Made by a program: the position numbers and the translations under genes. The notes under the pieces were generated by a model. It saw only the letters and a list, made by a program, of their open reading frames with translations, searched no databases and was not told the origin of the DNA. Shown here one piece after another: positions 53,794 through 63,047 of a stretch of 64,000 bases of DNA. This DNA is from Wenzhouxiangella sp. XN24 (GTDB lineage: Bacteria; Pseudomonadota; Gammaproteobacteria; Steroidobacterales; XN24): positions 186,001-250,000 of the forward strand of contig NZ_JAAMFG010000035.1 in assembly GCF_011064545.1 (NCBI RefSeq). The letters run 5' to 3'. Position 1 is the first letter of the stretch. Every line of letters starts with the position of its first letter.

Positions 53794-54812
53794 TGAGTAT
53801 ACGGTTACGACCTCATTGCCCTGCAGATGACGCGGCGTGGGACGCGTTTGTCGCTGCCCACCCGAAGGGCACTCTCTACCATGCACGAGGGTTTCATGAT
53901 GCCGTCCAGGAGGCCTTCGGCGCACCGTCTCACGGGCTTATTGCCGAAAACGAGTGTGGCGATATAGTCGGCCTTATGCCGCTTATTCGTCAGCGTAGCC
54001 GGCTGTTTGGTGATCGCCTAGTGTCCTTGCCTTACGCCAACCATGGCGGACCGCTGGCTGAGGACCCATCAGTTGCATTGGAGCTGTTCAATGCTGCCGG
54101 TGCTTTGCAGCAGGAACTCGGTTGCCAGCAGGTGGAGGTGCGTGACCTCGAGTCGAGGGAGCTGCACTGGCACGTCCATACCGACAAAGTGCTTATGACC
54201 CTGGCGCTTCCGGAGACACCGGAATTGTTAGGGAACGCGTTGGGCGCAAAGATGCGCTCGCAATGCCGAAGGGCTTTAAAGGAAGGCGCCGAGGTGGTGC
54301 ACGGCGGTGTGGAGCTGGTTCCCGAGTTCTACAGGGTCTTCGCTACCAACATGCGAGACCTGGGTACGCCGGTGTACCCACGCCGCTGGTTCAACGTGCT
54401 GGCAAGCCACCTTGGTGATGCGATTCACCTCGTTGTAGTTCGGCTGCGCGGCGAGCCCGTGGCCGGGGCTGTCCTGGTCCAGTGGAAGAATACCCTGGAG
54501 ATTCCCTGGGCTTCATCGCATAGGGATTTCAATCGGTTCGCGGTAAACATGTTGCTGTATCGATCAGCGCTCGACTTCGCTATCCGCACTGGCTGCCGTG
54601 ATTTTGATTTCGGGCGCTCCACTCGGGGTTCCGGGCCACACAAGTTCAAGCGGCAGTGGGGTGCGGAAGAGTCGGCGATCTACTGGCGGATGCATCCACG
54701 TAGTGCGGGCGCCGGTCGTACGAGCGACCTCGTCAGAGCAATCTGGAAGAGGTTGCCGCTACCACTGGCGAACAGCATTGGACCGCTGCTTTCGCCAAGC
54801 CTTCCCTGGTGA
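53793..54812 (+). CDS. FemAB-like XrtA-associated acyltransferase-fold protein
   Basis: A 339-residue protein of the FemAB/GNAT-like fold found in XrtA loci. Recognisable parts are WDAFVAAHPKGTLYHARGF at the N-terminus, VGLMPLIRQRSRLFG and LVSLPYANHGGPLAED, VYPRRWFNVLASHLGD, and the second domain ending DFDFGRSTRGSGPHKFKRQW. Members may transfer aminoacyl or acyl groups to sugars, but the substrate is not known. It starts in a one-base overlap with the deacetylase and ends the compact part of the operon. The next gene is convergent. Confidence 0.9.
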   Translation: MSIRLRPHCPADDAAWDAFVAAHPKGTLYHARGFHDAVQEAFGAPSHGLIAENECGDIVGLMPLIRQRSRLFGDRLVSLPYANHGGPLAEDPSVALELFNAAGALQQELGCQQVEVRDLESRELHWHVHTDKVLMTLALPETPELLGNALGAKMRSQCRRALKEGAEVVHGGVELVPEFYRVFATNMRDLGTPVYPRRWFNVLASHLGDAIHLVVVRLRGEPVAGAVLVQWKNTLEIPWASSHRDFNRFAVNMLLYRSALDFAIRTGCRDFDFGRSTRGSGPHKFKRQWGAEESAIYWRMHPRSAGAGRTSDLVRAIWKRLPLPLANSIGPLLSPSLPW

Positions 54813-54833
54813 TCGGTCGCGCGGTCCCGAGCT

Positions 54834-56141
54834 TTAGAAGTCTCCTTCGTTGCACAACACTCTGTCCAGGATTGAGGCGAACTGGCTAACCGTTTCCTGT
54901 TCGGAGAACAAAAGAGGCGGGGGTGGGAGAAAAGAGTTCTCCTGCACACGCAATGCTGTTTCCATTAACGCGTCTGCAATGGCTTTTGGTGATTCATCGG
55001 CAGCGACAACCCCAAGGTTAAATTCAAGAATCATCTCCGACGCAGCGCCTTTCCCTACAACCCCGAGAATATTCCGCCTACGTGCCATGTACTCGAAAAA
55101 TTTGGCAGGAACCGCGAAGGACGAGTACCGCTCGGGCTGAAGCAACAGCAAGACCTCCGATTCGCGCTGCAACTTTGTCGCCATGTCGCGGGTCAATAGC
55201 CCGAGTGATCTAACCTGCGACTCGACGTTTTCCTTTCGTGCTAATTGAACGGCTAAATCCGGATCGGGCCCTGCAACGGTCAACAGGAATTGTGTAAGTC
55301 CACGACTCTTCAGTAAGGCTATCGCACGGATGACTTTGGCCAGCTGTGTGTCTCGCCCGTAAGCTAGAGAACCCGTATAGGAGATTCGAATTGTCTCCTC
55401 AGCGTTCTTGGGCGCGGATGTCGCCGACTCCGAGTCAACTTCGCCGAACGCGTTTGGGATCGCAGAAAAGTGGGACGCTGGGAGTTGCGGAAACGCTGCG
55501 CGCGTCTCTGTCAACATGGCCGGGGTGTTGAGAATGACGTGATGGCTGCTCGTGATTGCCTCGCGTCTGAGATCGCTTATCCACATGTCGCGACGTCGAG
55601 TGGGGGATGCGAAGTGCCAGGCCTTCGGGGTCGCATCGCCCGTCTCCCACATATCCCGAAGATCGAGGACACACGGTATGCCTAACTTTCGTGCCGCTCG
55701 AAGGAACGGCACCGCTGGTGGATTCGGAGGTGAATTGACGACTATCAAGTCGACGTGCCGATTCGCCAGTGTGTCCGTGAGTTGGTTGGTTGCGGAGATA
55801 GCCCAATTCCAGGACCAGTCCGAGGTCCAAAGAAAGTGCTCGATGTAGGCGCGAAGTTTCCACCACGCCGTCTTCGTGACTCCTTGGCTCCAGCTTGGTG
55901 GGTCCTTCGGGTCCCTGCCGAAGACATAGGGTGTCGGTACCCTAATGATAGCTGATTCGGATTGTTGGGGGCTTCCGGTCCAGTGATTTCTTTTGGCGCG
56001 AGGGGCATTCGGTGCACCACAGATCACGTCTACCGTATACCCGAAGTCGGGAAGAAGTCGCGCCAAGCGCTCCGGGCGTTGGGCGCCGACTTCGGGAGAT
56101 GGGGGAAAGTGATACGATGCGAGTAGAATGCGTCTGGTCAT
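54834..56141 (-). CDS. Glycosyltransferase family 4 protein
   Basis: About 435 residues. It begins TRRILLASYHFPPSPEVGAQ, typical for GT4 enzymes, with the C-terminal Rossmann half containing RISYTGSLAYGRDTQLAKVI and a sugar-nucleotide-binding FEYMARRRNILGVVGKGAAS region. It would add a sugar to a lipid-linked polymer precursor in the cytoplasm. The ATG at 56141 fits the family start; a TTG at 56183 would add 14 residues, and neither has a clear ribosome-binding site. It is the only gene of this region on the minus strand and is less G+C-rich than the operon it faces. Confidence 0.85.
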   Translation of the reverse strand: MTRRILLASYHFPPSPEVGAQRPERLARLLPDFGYTVDVICGAPNAPRAKRNHWTGSPQQSESAIIRVPTPYVFGRDPKDPPSWSQGVTKTAWWKLRAYIEHFLWTSDWSWNWAISATNQLTDTLANRHVDLIVVNSPPNPPAVPFLRAARKLGIPCVLDLRDMWETGDATPKAWHFASPTRRRDMWISDLRREAITSSHHVILNTPAMLTETRAAFPQLPASHFSAIPNAFGEVDSESATSAPKNAEETIRISYTGSLAYGRDTQLAKVIRAIALLKSRGLTQFLLTVAGPDPDLAVQLARKENVESQVRSLGLLTRDMATKLQRESEVLLLLQPERYSSFAVPAKFFEYMARRRNILGVVGKGAASEMILEFNLGVVAADESPKAIADALMETALRVQENSFLPPPPLLFSEQETVSQFASILDRVLCNEGDF

Positions 56142-56426
56142 ATGCTCAGCGGCCGGTTTCGAGACGAATACATCGACACTCAAGAAAATGAAGGAGTCAT
56201 CGCTGCCGTTTCGTTAACACAATTCTTCGAGATCGAGAAACTGTGAATCATGCCCAGATTAATGAACTCATGAGGGATTATCATGCATAGTATTGTTGCA
56301 CTTAACATAATTTTTGGGTCTGGGATGACATTGGAGCCGATCGCGAGGTTGCGGTCCGAGATTTTCTTGTCCTTGGGATTCTATCTGACTCGCCGTCTAC
56401 AGTACTCGTTTTGGAGGGCCTGAGCC

Positions 56427-57341
56427 ATGTTATTTGATCGCAGTTTGCTAAGCAGGGTTGGTCTGAACGGGCTTCCCATGGCAGTCGTTGGCTTAGCGGT
56501 TGCGCTTGCAGCACCTGCAGCATTTTCTCAGGATAGCCTTTATATCGATCTTGATGGGTGGCGCTCAACAGGCTGTATACCCGAGGACAAAGACCTTTGC
56601 GATGGCCACTATTTCTGGAAGCGCGAAAGCGTCGCGAATGGGAAGATAATGGCTGACAATTTCGCCGAATGCCTCGGTGGGAGGAGGTGTATAAGGGCGA
56701 TTTATGACGGAATCGAGACTGCCAGGTCACTAAAGCCCCTTTCGGGGAACTGGATTGCGCATCCCAAGAACTCAGCTATTTCTTTTCTCTACAAAATGGG
56801 AGCCGATCACCAAGCCGGGATCCCTTACGAATACAAAGCCGCACGTTGGATGTACAAAGACGGCTTAGGTGCTGCAACTGCGGTAATAAACTACAATGGA
56901 GTCACGTTGGCTGGGACCCCAGTGGAAGTAGGCGCCGACTACAGTGACACATATTGCTCACTGAAACTCGATATGTACGAGCATATCGGTCGGTGGCTGC
57001 GCTTCAAAATGTGGACCCGGCTGAATACTGGAAGTCTCTCCGATGGTTCTTGTGGCATCGAGGTGTTCGACCACGAGACCGGTGAATTGCTTGCGGAGAG
57101 GGTTAAGTCAGGATTGAGATTCGCGTCAAACATCGAATACCAACGCTTCGCTTGGGTGTTTTCGAACGTATCAAACGCGGTCGGCCCTTGCACTGGATGG
57201 CCGCCGTGCGGGGGCGAGTCGACGCGCACGGTTTTCTTGCAGAATATCTGTGTGGGTTCAACCCCGCAGGAACTCGATGATAGTTGTGTCCCGGATGCCT
57301 TGCCGGCACCGAAGCCGCCCGATGAGATTCAGGTTCAATAG
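56427..57341 (+). CDS. Secreted protein of unknown function
   Basis: A 304-residue protein. A signal peptide (LPMAVVGLAVALAAPAAFSQ) is followed by a Cys-containing region (GCIPEDKDLCDGHYFWKRE) and strand-rich segments such as RWLRFKMWTRLNTGSLSDG and SNIEYQRFAWVFSNVSNAVG. The last part has two or more Cys (GPCTGWPPCGG, NICVGST, DDSCVPD), suggesting disulfides. The strand pattern recalls jelly-roll polysaccharide lyases or lectins, but no catalytic motif was recognised, so this is only a suggestion. There is no PEP-CTERM tail. It lies in the more A+T-rich region between glycosyltransferase genes. Confidence 0.6.
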   Translation: MLFDRSLLSRVGLNGLPMAVVGLAVALAAPAAFSQDSLYIDLDGWRSTGCIPEDKDLCDGHYFWKRESVANGKIMADNFAECLGGRRCIRAIYDGIETARSLKPLSGNWIAHPKNSAISFLYKMGADHQAGIPYEYKAARWMYKDGLGAATAVINYNGVTLAGTPVEVGADYSDTYCSLKLDMYEHIGRWLRFKMWTRLNTGSLSDGSCGIEVFDHETGELLAERVKSGLRFASNIEYQRFAWVFSNVSNAVGPCTGWPPCGGESTRTVFLQNICVGSTPQELDDSCVPDALPAPKPPDEIQVQ

Positions 57342-57677
57342 ACTTTATTAGTCTTTGAACTATCCCTACTTAGTGGGAAGGCGTGTTGCGATCTGACTTC
57401 AGAGTCTCAAGTCCAAGTCAGGGTAAGTCTCGTATTGGCTTTCATCGAACTGCCAGATCTTCGGATTGCTTTACCACCAGGCTGTTGTATGAGTGGGGTC
57501 GTATATAATTGTTTCTGGTTATGGTCGGTACCATTTGGTCGGTCGGACTTCGATTTGCGCGAGCGGCCATGTTCGCGCCCGAGTTTTAAGCGGGTTCGCG
57601 ACAAGAATCTTGATTATTCTCTATGCTGGAACCCAAAGTAACGGTATGCCCCCACAGTTGTCTGGCGAAGTAGATCG
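57342..57677. other. Gene-poor gap between secreted protein and glycosyltransferase
   Basis: About 336 bases. No convincing coding frame, RNA gene or terminator was seen. It presumably holds the promoter of the glycosyltransferase gene that follows. Confidence 0.5.
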
Positions 57678-58895
57678 ATGAGGGTTCTGTGGCTTTCGCA
57701 CCATCTGCCATGGCCTCCGAAAGGGGGGCTCTCTCAGAGGTCTTACTATCTCATGCGGCAGATCGGGTTACGGCACGAGATGCGGGTGGTGGCTTTCCAA
57801 CAGGCTGCTCATCAATCAACATCAGAAGAGAAAGAGGCAGCGGTTGAGGCTTTGAGCGAGTTCGGCACGTTCGACGCTGTGCATCCCCTTCCTCAGGACG
57901 TCATGAAAGGCGGGCAGTACCGCTTGGCATTGCGTTCGTTGTTGCCTGGAATCCCGTACACAATCAGATGGGGACGCTCATCGGCATTCGGGGCGTCGGT
58001 CCGCAATAGTGTCTCTACTTTCCGGCCGGAACTCATTCATTTCGACACTATTAGCCTGGCGCCCTATTGGCAATTGGCCGGCAGGGTCCCGAAAATTCTC
58101 AATCACCACAATATCGAATCGCAAATGCTCAAGCGCCGGGCTATGCAGGAGAGTAACTTGGCGAAGCGAGCCTATTTTCGCCAGGAGGCTTTCCGGCTGC
58201 AGCAGTATGAGCGCAAAGTGGCGGATAGCTTTGCTGCGCACCTAACCTGTTCAGAACTGGATGCAGAACGCCTGGAGGAAGTCGCGGGACCATTGAATAT
58301 TCGCATTGTCCCAAATGGAGTTGACCTAGATTATTTCCAACCGAATGGCAATGCGCAGATGAGGCCTAATAGTCTGGTATTCGTTGGTGGTCTCTCGTGG
58401 TATCCGAATGCCAGCGCCGTGCGTGGTTTTCTTCAGGAAGTTTGGCCAGTCCTCACCGCAGCGCGTCCCGATGTCCGACTGACGGTTGTAGGTGCAGGTG
58501 TTCCCCCCGACATGAGGCGTTTCTCAGAATCGGATAACCGCGTGAAGTTCCCAGGTTTCGTCGATGACATACGGCCTATCGTGCAAGAGTCACAAGCCTA
58601 TATCTGCCCGATTAGGGATGGTGGCGGCACCAAGCTCAAAATGCTGGATGCAATGGCTATGGGGAAAGCGATCGTCGCACATCCCGTGGCCTGCGAGGGA
58701 CTCAGCCTAACTAATGAGCTCAACGTTCTCCATGCGACCTCTGCCGGATCCTTTGTTTCGCAAATTTGCCGTGTGTTTGATAGCGATTCACTACGCGCGA
58801 AACTTCAAGAAAATGCGCGTGCTCATGTCGAGCGCCATTTTTGTTTTAACTCAATAGGCGATGCTCTTGCCGACTATTACACCGGTTTTTTGTAA
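57678..58895 (+). CDS. Glycosyltransferase family 4 protein (XrtA-type, TIGR03087-like)
   Basis: A 405-residue GT4 enzyme. The N-terminal RVLWLSHHLPWPPKGGLSQR (Pro-rich loop and SQRSYYL) is typical of glycosyltransferases in exosortase loci. NHHNIESQMLKRRAM follows, then VPNGVDLDYFQP and FVGGLSWYPNASAV, the nucleotide-binding GGGTKLKMLDAMAMGKAIVA (E-x7-E region replaced by Lys/Asp) and ACEGL. It would transfer a sugar to the polymer precursor. The next gene starts at the base after its stop, so the two are coupled. Direct ATG start at 57678; the G+C content is moderate. Confidence 0.9.
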   Translation: MRVLWLSHHLPWPPKGGLSQRSYYLMRQIGLRHEMRVVAFQQAAHQSTSEEKEAAVEALSEFGTFDAVHPLPQDVMKGGQYRLALRSLLPGIPYTIRWGRSSAFGASVRNSVSTFRPELIHFDTISLAPYWQLAGRVPKILNHHNIESQMLKRRAMQESNLAKRAYFRQEAFRLQQYERKVADSFAAHLTCSELDAERLEEVAGPLNIRIVPNGVDLDYFQPNGNAQMRPNSLVFVGGLSWYPNASAVRGFLQEVWPVLTAARPDVRLTVVGAGVPPDMRRFSESDNRVKFPGFVDDIRPIVQESQAYICPIRDGGGTKLKMLDAMAMGKAIVAHPVACEGLSLTNELNVLHATSAGSFVSQICRVFDSDSLRAKLQENARAHVERHFCFNSIGDALADYYTGFL

Positions 58896-60311
58896 GTGGC
58901 TGTGATTAATAGCAATATCTCCAAGCGGATATACGACCGCTCACCGGTGTTTGTGCAGAATCTGGCGGTATCTCTATACGGATATCATCTCCGGAGGCGT
59001 GAGTTCGGTCCTGACTTCGAACGATTCCTCGAGGAATTCGAGGCCCAACAGTGGCTTTCTGCCACGGATTTAGAGGTCCTTCAGGTTGAACGCCTTAGGT
59101 TTATTATTAAACACGCATGGAATCAAGTACCGTGGTACCGCCAGCTATTTGAAAATCGTGGACTAAATCCTAACTCGATTGGGACCTTGGACGACCTTCA
59201 GAAGTTGCCGTTCACAACCTCACAAGACATTCTCGATAATAATTCGTTGATGGTTTCTAAAGCCGCTACTCGCGCTGACTTAATTGTAGGTCATACGAGC
59301 GGAACGACCGGGAAGGCTAGAAATATATTCTACGACCGCCAAGTTTGTGTACTAAAGAATGTCGTTGAGTGGCGCATGCGTAGAACTGCTGGTATCTCGC
59401 TGGGGGACCCGGTTGCCCATATGGTGGGGCGACAGATAGTGCCAATTGATCAGGGACGGCCGCCATTCTGGCGCTTTAACCGGGCACTGAATAGTATTTA
59501 TCTCTCAAACTTCCACTTCACCAAAGAGTGGCAGGGCGCGTACATTAACGCCATTCGCGACTTTGGGACGGTAGCGTTTGACGGATATCCCGCAACCTTA
59601 TCGATGCTGGCGCGGGCAATGGACGAGCTTGGACAGACCGTGCCTCTTAGGGCGGCATTTGTGTCGTCAGAGGTTCTTTTGCCTTGGCAACGTGATTCCA
59701 TTGCAAGTGCGTTCCAGTGTCCCGTTTTCGATTACTACGGCATGGCAGAGAGAGCAGTATTCGCCACGGAGTGCGAATTCCATAGCGGACTTCACGTCAA
59801 TAGCGATTTTGGACACGTCGAGCTCCTGGACAAGGAGGATTCACCAGTTCCGCCAGGGGTCCCCGGTCGTATCGTTGTGACTGGTTGGTATAACACAACG
59901 ATGCCGTTCATACGATACAAAACGAACGATTGGGCTACTTGGGCTACTACTCCCTGTCCATGTGGTCGAGGGTTTCCTCTGCTGAAATCGGTCGAAGGCC
60001 GACTAGAGGACATGTTAGCAACCAGCGACGGGAGATTCCTAGAAGCGTCCTTTGCTTATCCCATATTCGAGGCAGTTCAGGCCAAATTGCTTCAATCCCA
60101 AATCTATCAGGACGCTTCAAAAGCAATCGTGCTACGTGTTGTACCGCATGCTGAATTTGGCGACGACGACGCTCGTTGGCTAGTCAGAGAAATCAAGCGA
60201 TACGTCGGCCATTTAACGCCAGTAAACGTGGAATTTCACGATCAGATTTCGTGCTCGCAGTCCGGAAAGTTTCGTTGGGTCATCTCGGATGCTTCGCCAA
60301 ACGATAGTTAA
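58896..60311 (+). CDS. PaaK/CapK-like adenylate-forming enzyme
   Basis: A 471-residue member of the phenylacetate-CoA ligase/CapK family. The AMP-binding P-loop HTSGTTGKARNIFY is near residue 135. The later DYYGMAERAVFATE and FIRYKTNDWATW segments and the C-terminal EGRLEDMLATSDGRFLEAS hinge are conserved. CapK-like members lie in polysaccharide loci and may activate an acid for transfer to a sugar; the substrate is unknown. GTG at 58896 follows the glycosyltransferase stop with no gap. Base composition is lower in G+C than the core operon. After it begins a region of decayed mobile DNA. Confidence 0.88.
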   Translation: MAVINSNISKRIYDRSPVFVQNLAVSLYGYHLRRREFGPDFERFLEEFEAQQWLSATDLEVLQVERLRFIIKHAWNQVPWYRQLFENRGLNPNSIGTLDDLQKLPFTTSQDILDNNSLMVSKAATRADLIVGHTSGTTGKARNIFYDRQVCVLKNVVEWRMRRTAGISLGDPVAHMVGRQIVPIDQGRPPFWRFNRALNSIYLSNFHFTKEWQGAYINAIRDFGTVAFDGYPATLSMLARAMDELGQTVPLRAAFVSSEVLLPWQRDSIASAFQCPVFDYYGMAERAVFATECEFHSGLHVNSDFGHVELLDKEDSPVPPGVPGRIVVTGWYNTTMPFIRYKTNDWATWATTPCPCGRGFPLLKSVEGRLEDMLATSDGRFLEASFAYPIFEAVQAKLLQSQIYQDASKAIVLRVVPHAEFGDDDARWLVREIKRYVGHLTPVNVEFHDQISCSQSGKFRWVISDASPNDS

Positions 60312-60390
60312 TCCTGACGTCGCCCCGCTTTTCGAGGTCGGTTTAGAATTGGATTAGAATCGTTCAGCAGGTCCTTCAACGGAAGACGAG

Positions 60391-61465
60391 GATGTCAAGA
60401 AGTCGCGATCTAAGGGAGAGGAGATCACCTACGCGCGGCGCTAGGTGGAGAGCGGCATGCCGGGGGCGGATTTGAACCAGCATTTGGGTGTCGTTGGAGC
60501 GAACTTCTACGTTCGGAATAAAGTACGGCAAGCTCGTCCTGACGGACCTGCCGGCTTTGCGGTAACTCCGTGAGTAGAACGCCAGAGTCATGACGTTGGT
60601 GGGGACCTGAGGCTGGATGACCGTATCCTTGGCCAGGAGGTTCGAAGAAGGCTCTGAAGCCCGCGAAGCGTCGTGGACTGGTTAGATCAAGGAGCGATTT
60701 CAGGTTAGTACTAGCAAACCCTGCGGCCTGGCCCATTTTTTCCGCGCCGCCTCTTGCAGCAAGAGCAAAGCAAAGCGTCGGTCGGCGCAGCCGTTGCAGA
60801 ACTCGGAGATCTCGTGGCGCGGCGGCGGTTCGGTTACCGACGGGTTCATATCATGCTCCGTCGAGTGGGGTGGCCGGTGAACATGAAGCGGGTTGGTCAT
60901 TTTAGTCGGCTTGAAGGTTTATAGCTACGCATGCGCGTCCGGCGTCGCAAGCATATGTGCCTTCATTATGATCCAGCGCCGGCGGCGGCGGGGCGTGGTG
61001 CGCGTTAGAGTATGAACCTAGTCCATGATCAACCGCTCGATGGGCGGCCATTCCGGGTACTCAGGGTCGTTGATCAGTTAATCCGCGTGGGTCTGTTGAT
61101 TGAGGTGGGACTCTCGATGTCTGGCCAGACGGCAGCTCCTGCTCAGGAGAATTGCTCGGAAGACGGGCCCCGTACTGACCTCGCTGACCGACCATTATGG
61201 CGCCGAATTTACGTTGAAGGCACCCAAGGAATGGGCATGGCAATGTGCCATTAAATTCGGATCTAGGCCGCCGGGAACGCCGACAGATAACGGTCACATA
61301 GAGGTGGTCAACCGACGACCGCGCTAAGATTGCCTGAATGTGAATCCGTTCCTGGCTATCGATTATGCGAAGGCGAAAATCGACGCGTCGCGGGTTAGCT
61401 ATAGGCGCCATCGGCTGAATCGCTCACTCAGATATGTGACACTGGCAGAGTTAACCCAAATCCTT
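60391..61465 (+). pseudogene. Decayed IS3-family insertion element (orfA and orfB remnants)
   Basis: Translated pieces in several frames rebuild an IS3-type transposase. OrfA: KKSRSKGEEITYARR, a TAG stop at 60442–60444, then VESGMPGADLNQHLG and NFYVRNK. Next come the orfA/orfB junction (KALKPAKRRGLVRS) and the orfB HTH (FGYRRVHIMLRRVGWPVNMK). TAG stops lie at 60922–60924 and 61006–61008, then the DDE core starts NLVHDQPLDGRPFRVLRVVD. After a frameshift it continues YGAEFTLKAPKEWAW and PTDNGHIEVVN, a TAA at 61325–61327, and ends CLNVNPFLAIDYAKAKIDAS … LRYVTLAEL. With at least four stops and several frameshifts it cannot move by itself. Terminal repeats were not identified. Confidence 0.85.
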
Positions 61466-61729
61466 CAGACAAACGAGGCACTGGAGGCGCCAGAATTCCA
61501 GTTCCAAGCTGCTTCAGACGGGATCAGCGGGACAGAGCCCATTGCGGATGATCCGCTATTCGCTAACGCATCGGGAGTTATGTCTGATCCGGGAGACTTT
61601 CGGCTTGCTCCAAGCTCGCCAGTTATTGCGGTAGGACGTGGAGGCGTTGATATGGGGCAAATATTGATCTGGTTGGGCGAGGTGCGTGCTAAACGTGGAG
61701 GGAGTACTATAAGCCTCTGCGCGATCTGA
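61466..61729 (+). pseudogene. 3' remnant of a right-handed beta-helix protein gene
   Basis: Directly after the IS3 remnant, and open in the same frame, about 88 codons encode a sequence ending like parallel beta-helix proteins (pectate-lyase or chondroitinase-B type): IADDPLFANASGVMSDPGDF, then RLAPSSPVIAVGRGGVDMGQ. The DPLF…DFRL…SPVI…GVDMG pattern is the usual last coil. The 5' part of the gene is absent; the gene upstream of the IS remnant is unrelated. The gene was probably truncated by the IS and later deletions. Such proteins often modify or cut exopolysaccharides. Confidence 0.65.
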
Positions 61730-61756
61730 AGTTTTAGAGACTTCAGTTAACTGAAG
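61724..61756. repeat. Overlapping palindromes upstream of a glycosyltransferase gene
   Basis: CTTCAGTTAACTGAAG at 61741–61756 is a perfect 16-bp palindrome. The preceding CTGAAGT…ACTTCAG (about 61726–61746) forms a competing 7-bp stem sharing the middle arm. No T run follows either stem, so it is more likely an operator or mutually exclusive leader structure than a terminator. Confidence 0.4.
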
Positions 61757-61803
61757 CGAGATAAGACTATACTTAGAGCTTCCATTAGATTTACAAATCA
61801 TAA

Positions 61804-62919
61804 ATGAACGCAAAAAGAATACTATTCATCAATCCGGGACCTGTCTTTCGCGTCAAAGACTCGGAATTCGTGAAACATTTCATACATCTTTCCGAGTATT
61901 TTTGTGGCGATATTTATACGACAACATCGTCATCTGAAGATTTTCGAGTGGGGAACTTCCGCTTCTTATCAATTTCGAATAACGGAAAGCCTGTTCCGTT
62001 TCTGAAGTTCCGTAAGTTTTGTCTTGATAACGTTAAACGAGATGCCGGTAACCCATTCGATTTGATATCGACATATGACCCCCTTAAAACAGGATTAATT
62101 GGGGCGGAAATCGCGAAGACTATTGGAACGAGGCTGGCAATTGAAGTGAATGGTGTGTATACCGCTCCAGGCGAGTGGTTGGATGATCGTTATTATCCGA
62201 TGAATCAAATTAAGAAAAGGGTTTATCCGCTCCTAATGCGTTACACCTTGGGTAGAGCGGATGGGGTCAGGCTTCTTTATAAGGAACAGATCGATCCTTT
62301 TAAATCGATCTTGGCGGATAAAATGATTGTCGATTTCAGAAGGTATGTAGATAGCCGTGTTTTTGTGCCGATCAGTGAGAAGAGGGAAGTGCTTTTCGCT
62401 GGCTTCCCTTTCAAGCGTAAAGGGGTGGATGTCCTTATCGCTGCGTTTAAAAAAGTGTCACCCAAGTACCCCGACTGGACTTTGAAAATCTTGGGTTGGT
62501 TTAAGGATGGAGACGCTCTTAAAAAGGCAATAGATAACCACCCACGCATTTATCACCATCCTCCTGTCCACGCTAACGAAATGCCGCAGCATATAGGGAA
62601 CTGTGGCATCTTCGTCCTGCCCTCTCGTTCGGAAGCTATGGGAAGGGTTCTCTTGGAGGCTATGGCAGCGGGAAAGCCCCGAATTGGTTCCCGGGTAGAT
62701 GGAATACCGACGGTTATTGATGATCGAGTTGATGGGCTGCTTTGCGAACCCGGCAATGTTGATGATCTAAAAGAGAAACTGGATCTCCTTATGGGTGATG
62801 AGACTCTACGTAAAGAACTTGGAGCTGCTGGCCGACAAAGGGCTCTAACTGAATTTACACACGAAAAGTATATGAAGAATGTTAGGGAGTTCTATACCTC
62901 CGTGTTGGTTCGCGCGTAA
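61804..62919 (+). CDS. Glycosyltransferase family 4 protein
   Basis: A 371-residue GT4 enzyme. It starts NAKRILFINPGPVFRVKDSE. The C-terminal half shows REVLFAGFPFKRKGVDVLIA, the donor-binding FVLPSRSEAMGRVLLEAMAA (E-x7-E motif) and GKPRIGSRVDGIPTVIDD, all intact. It would extend the polymer repeat unit in the cytoplasm. It is strongly A+T-rich compared with the genes before 54 kb, with many AAA, ATT and TTT codons, suggesting a different origin. It lies between the IS/beta-helix debris and the polymerase/ligase-like gene. Confidence 0.92.
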   Translation: MNAKRILFINPGPVFRVKDSEFVKHFIHLSEYFCGDIYTTTSSSEDFRVGNFRFLSISNNGKPVPFLKFRKFCLDNVKRDAGNPFDLISTYDPLKTGLIGAEIAKTIGTRLAIEVNGVYTAPGEWLDDRYYPMNQIKKRVYPLLMRYTLGRADGVRLLYKEQIDPFKSILADKMIVDFRRYVDSRVFVPISEKREVLFAGFPFKRKGVDVLIAAFKKVSPKYPDWTLKILGWFKDGDALKKAIDNHPRIYHHPPVHANEMPQHIGNCGIFVLPSRSEAMGRVLLEAMAAGKPRIGSRVDGIPTVIDDRVDGLLCEPGNVDDLKEKLDLLMGDETLRKELGAAGRQRALTEFTHEKYMKNVREFYTSVLVRA

Positions 62920-63047
62920 GCATGATGGGTGAGCAACACAGATGAAGAAAATCTGGCCCTTAGACAGCGAAGAATTCGGAAGGCACCTGATAGATTTAAT
63001 TAGGCCTTCTTGTCTCCCTAGGAATCGCGTCCGAGATTGATCCTGTA

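Noticed and set aside
56427-57341. The secreted protein as a PEP-CTERM substrate of exosortase A
   Set aside because: Its C-terminus is Pro-rich and polar with no PEP motif, membrane helix or basic tail.
62942-63040. A 32-codon open frame between the last glycosyltransferase and the ligase-like gene
   Set aside because: It has no ribosome-binding site or recognisable sequence and can easily occur by chance in A+T-rich DNA.
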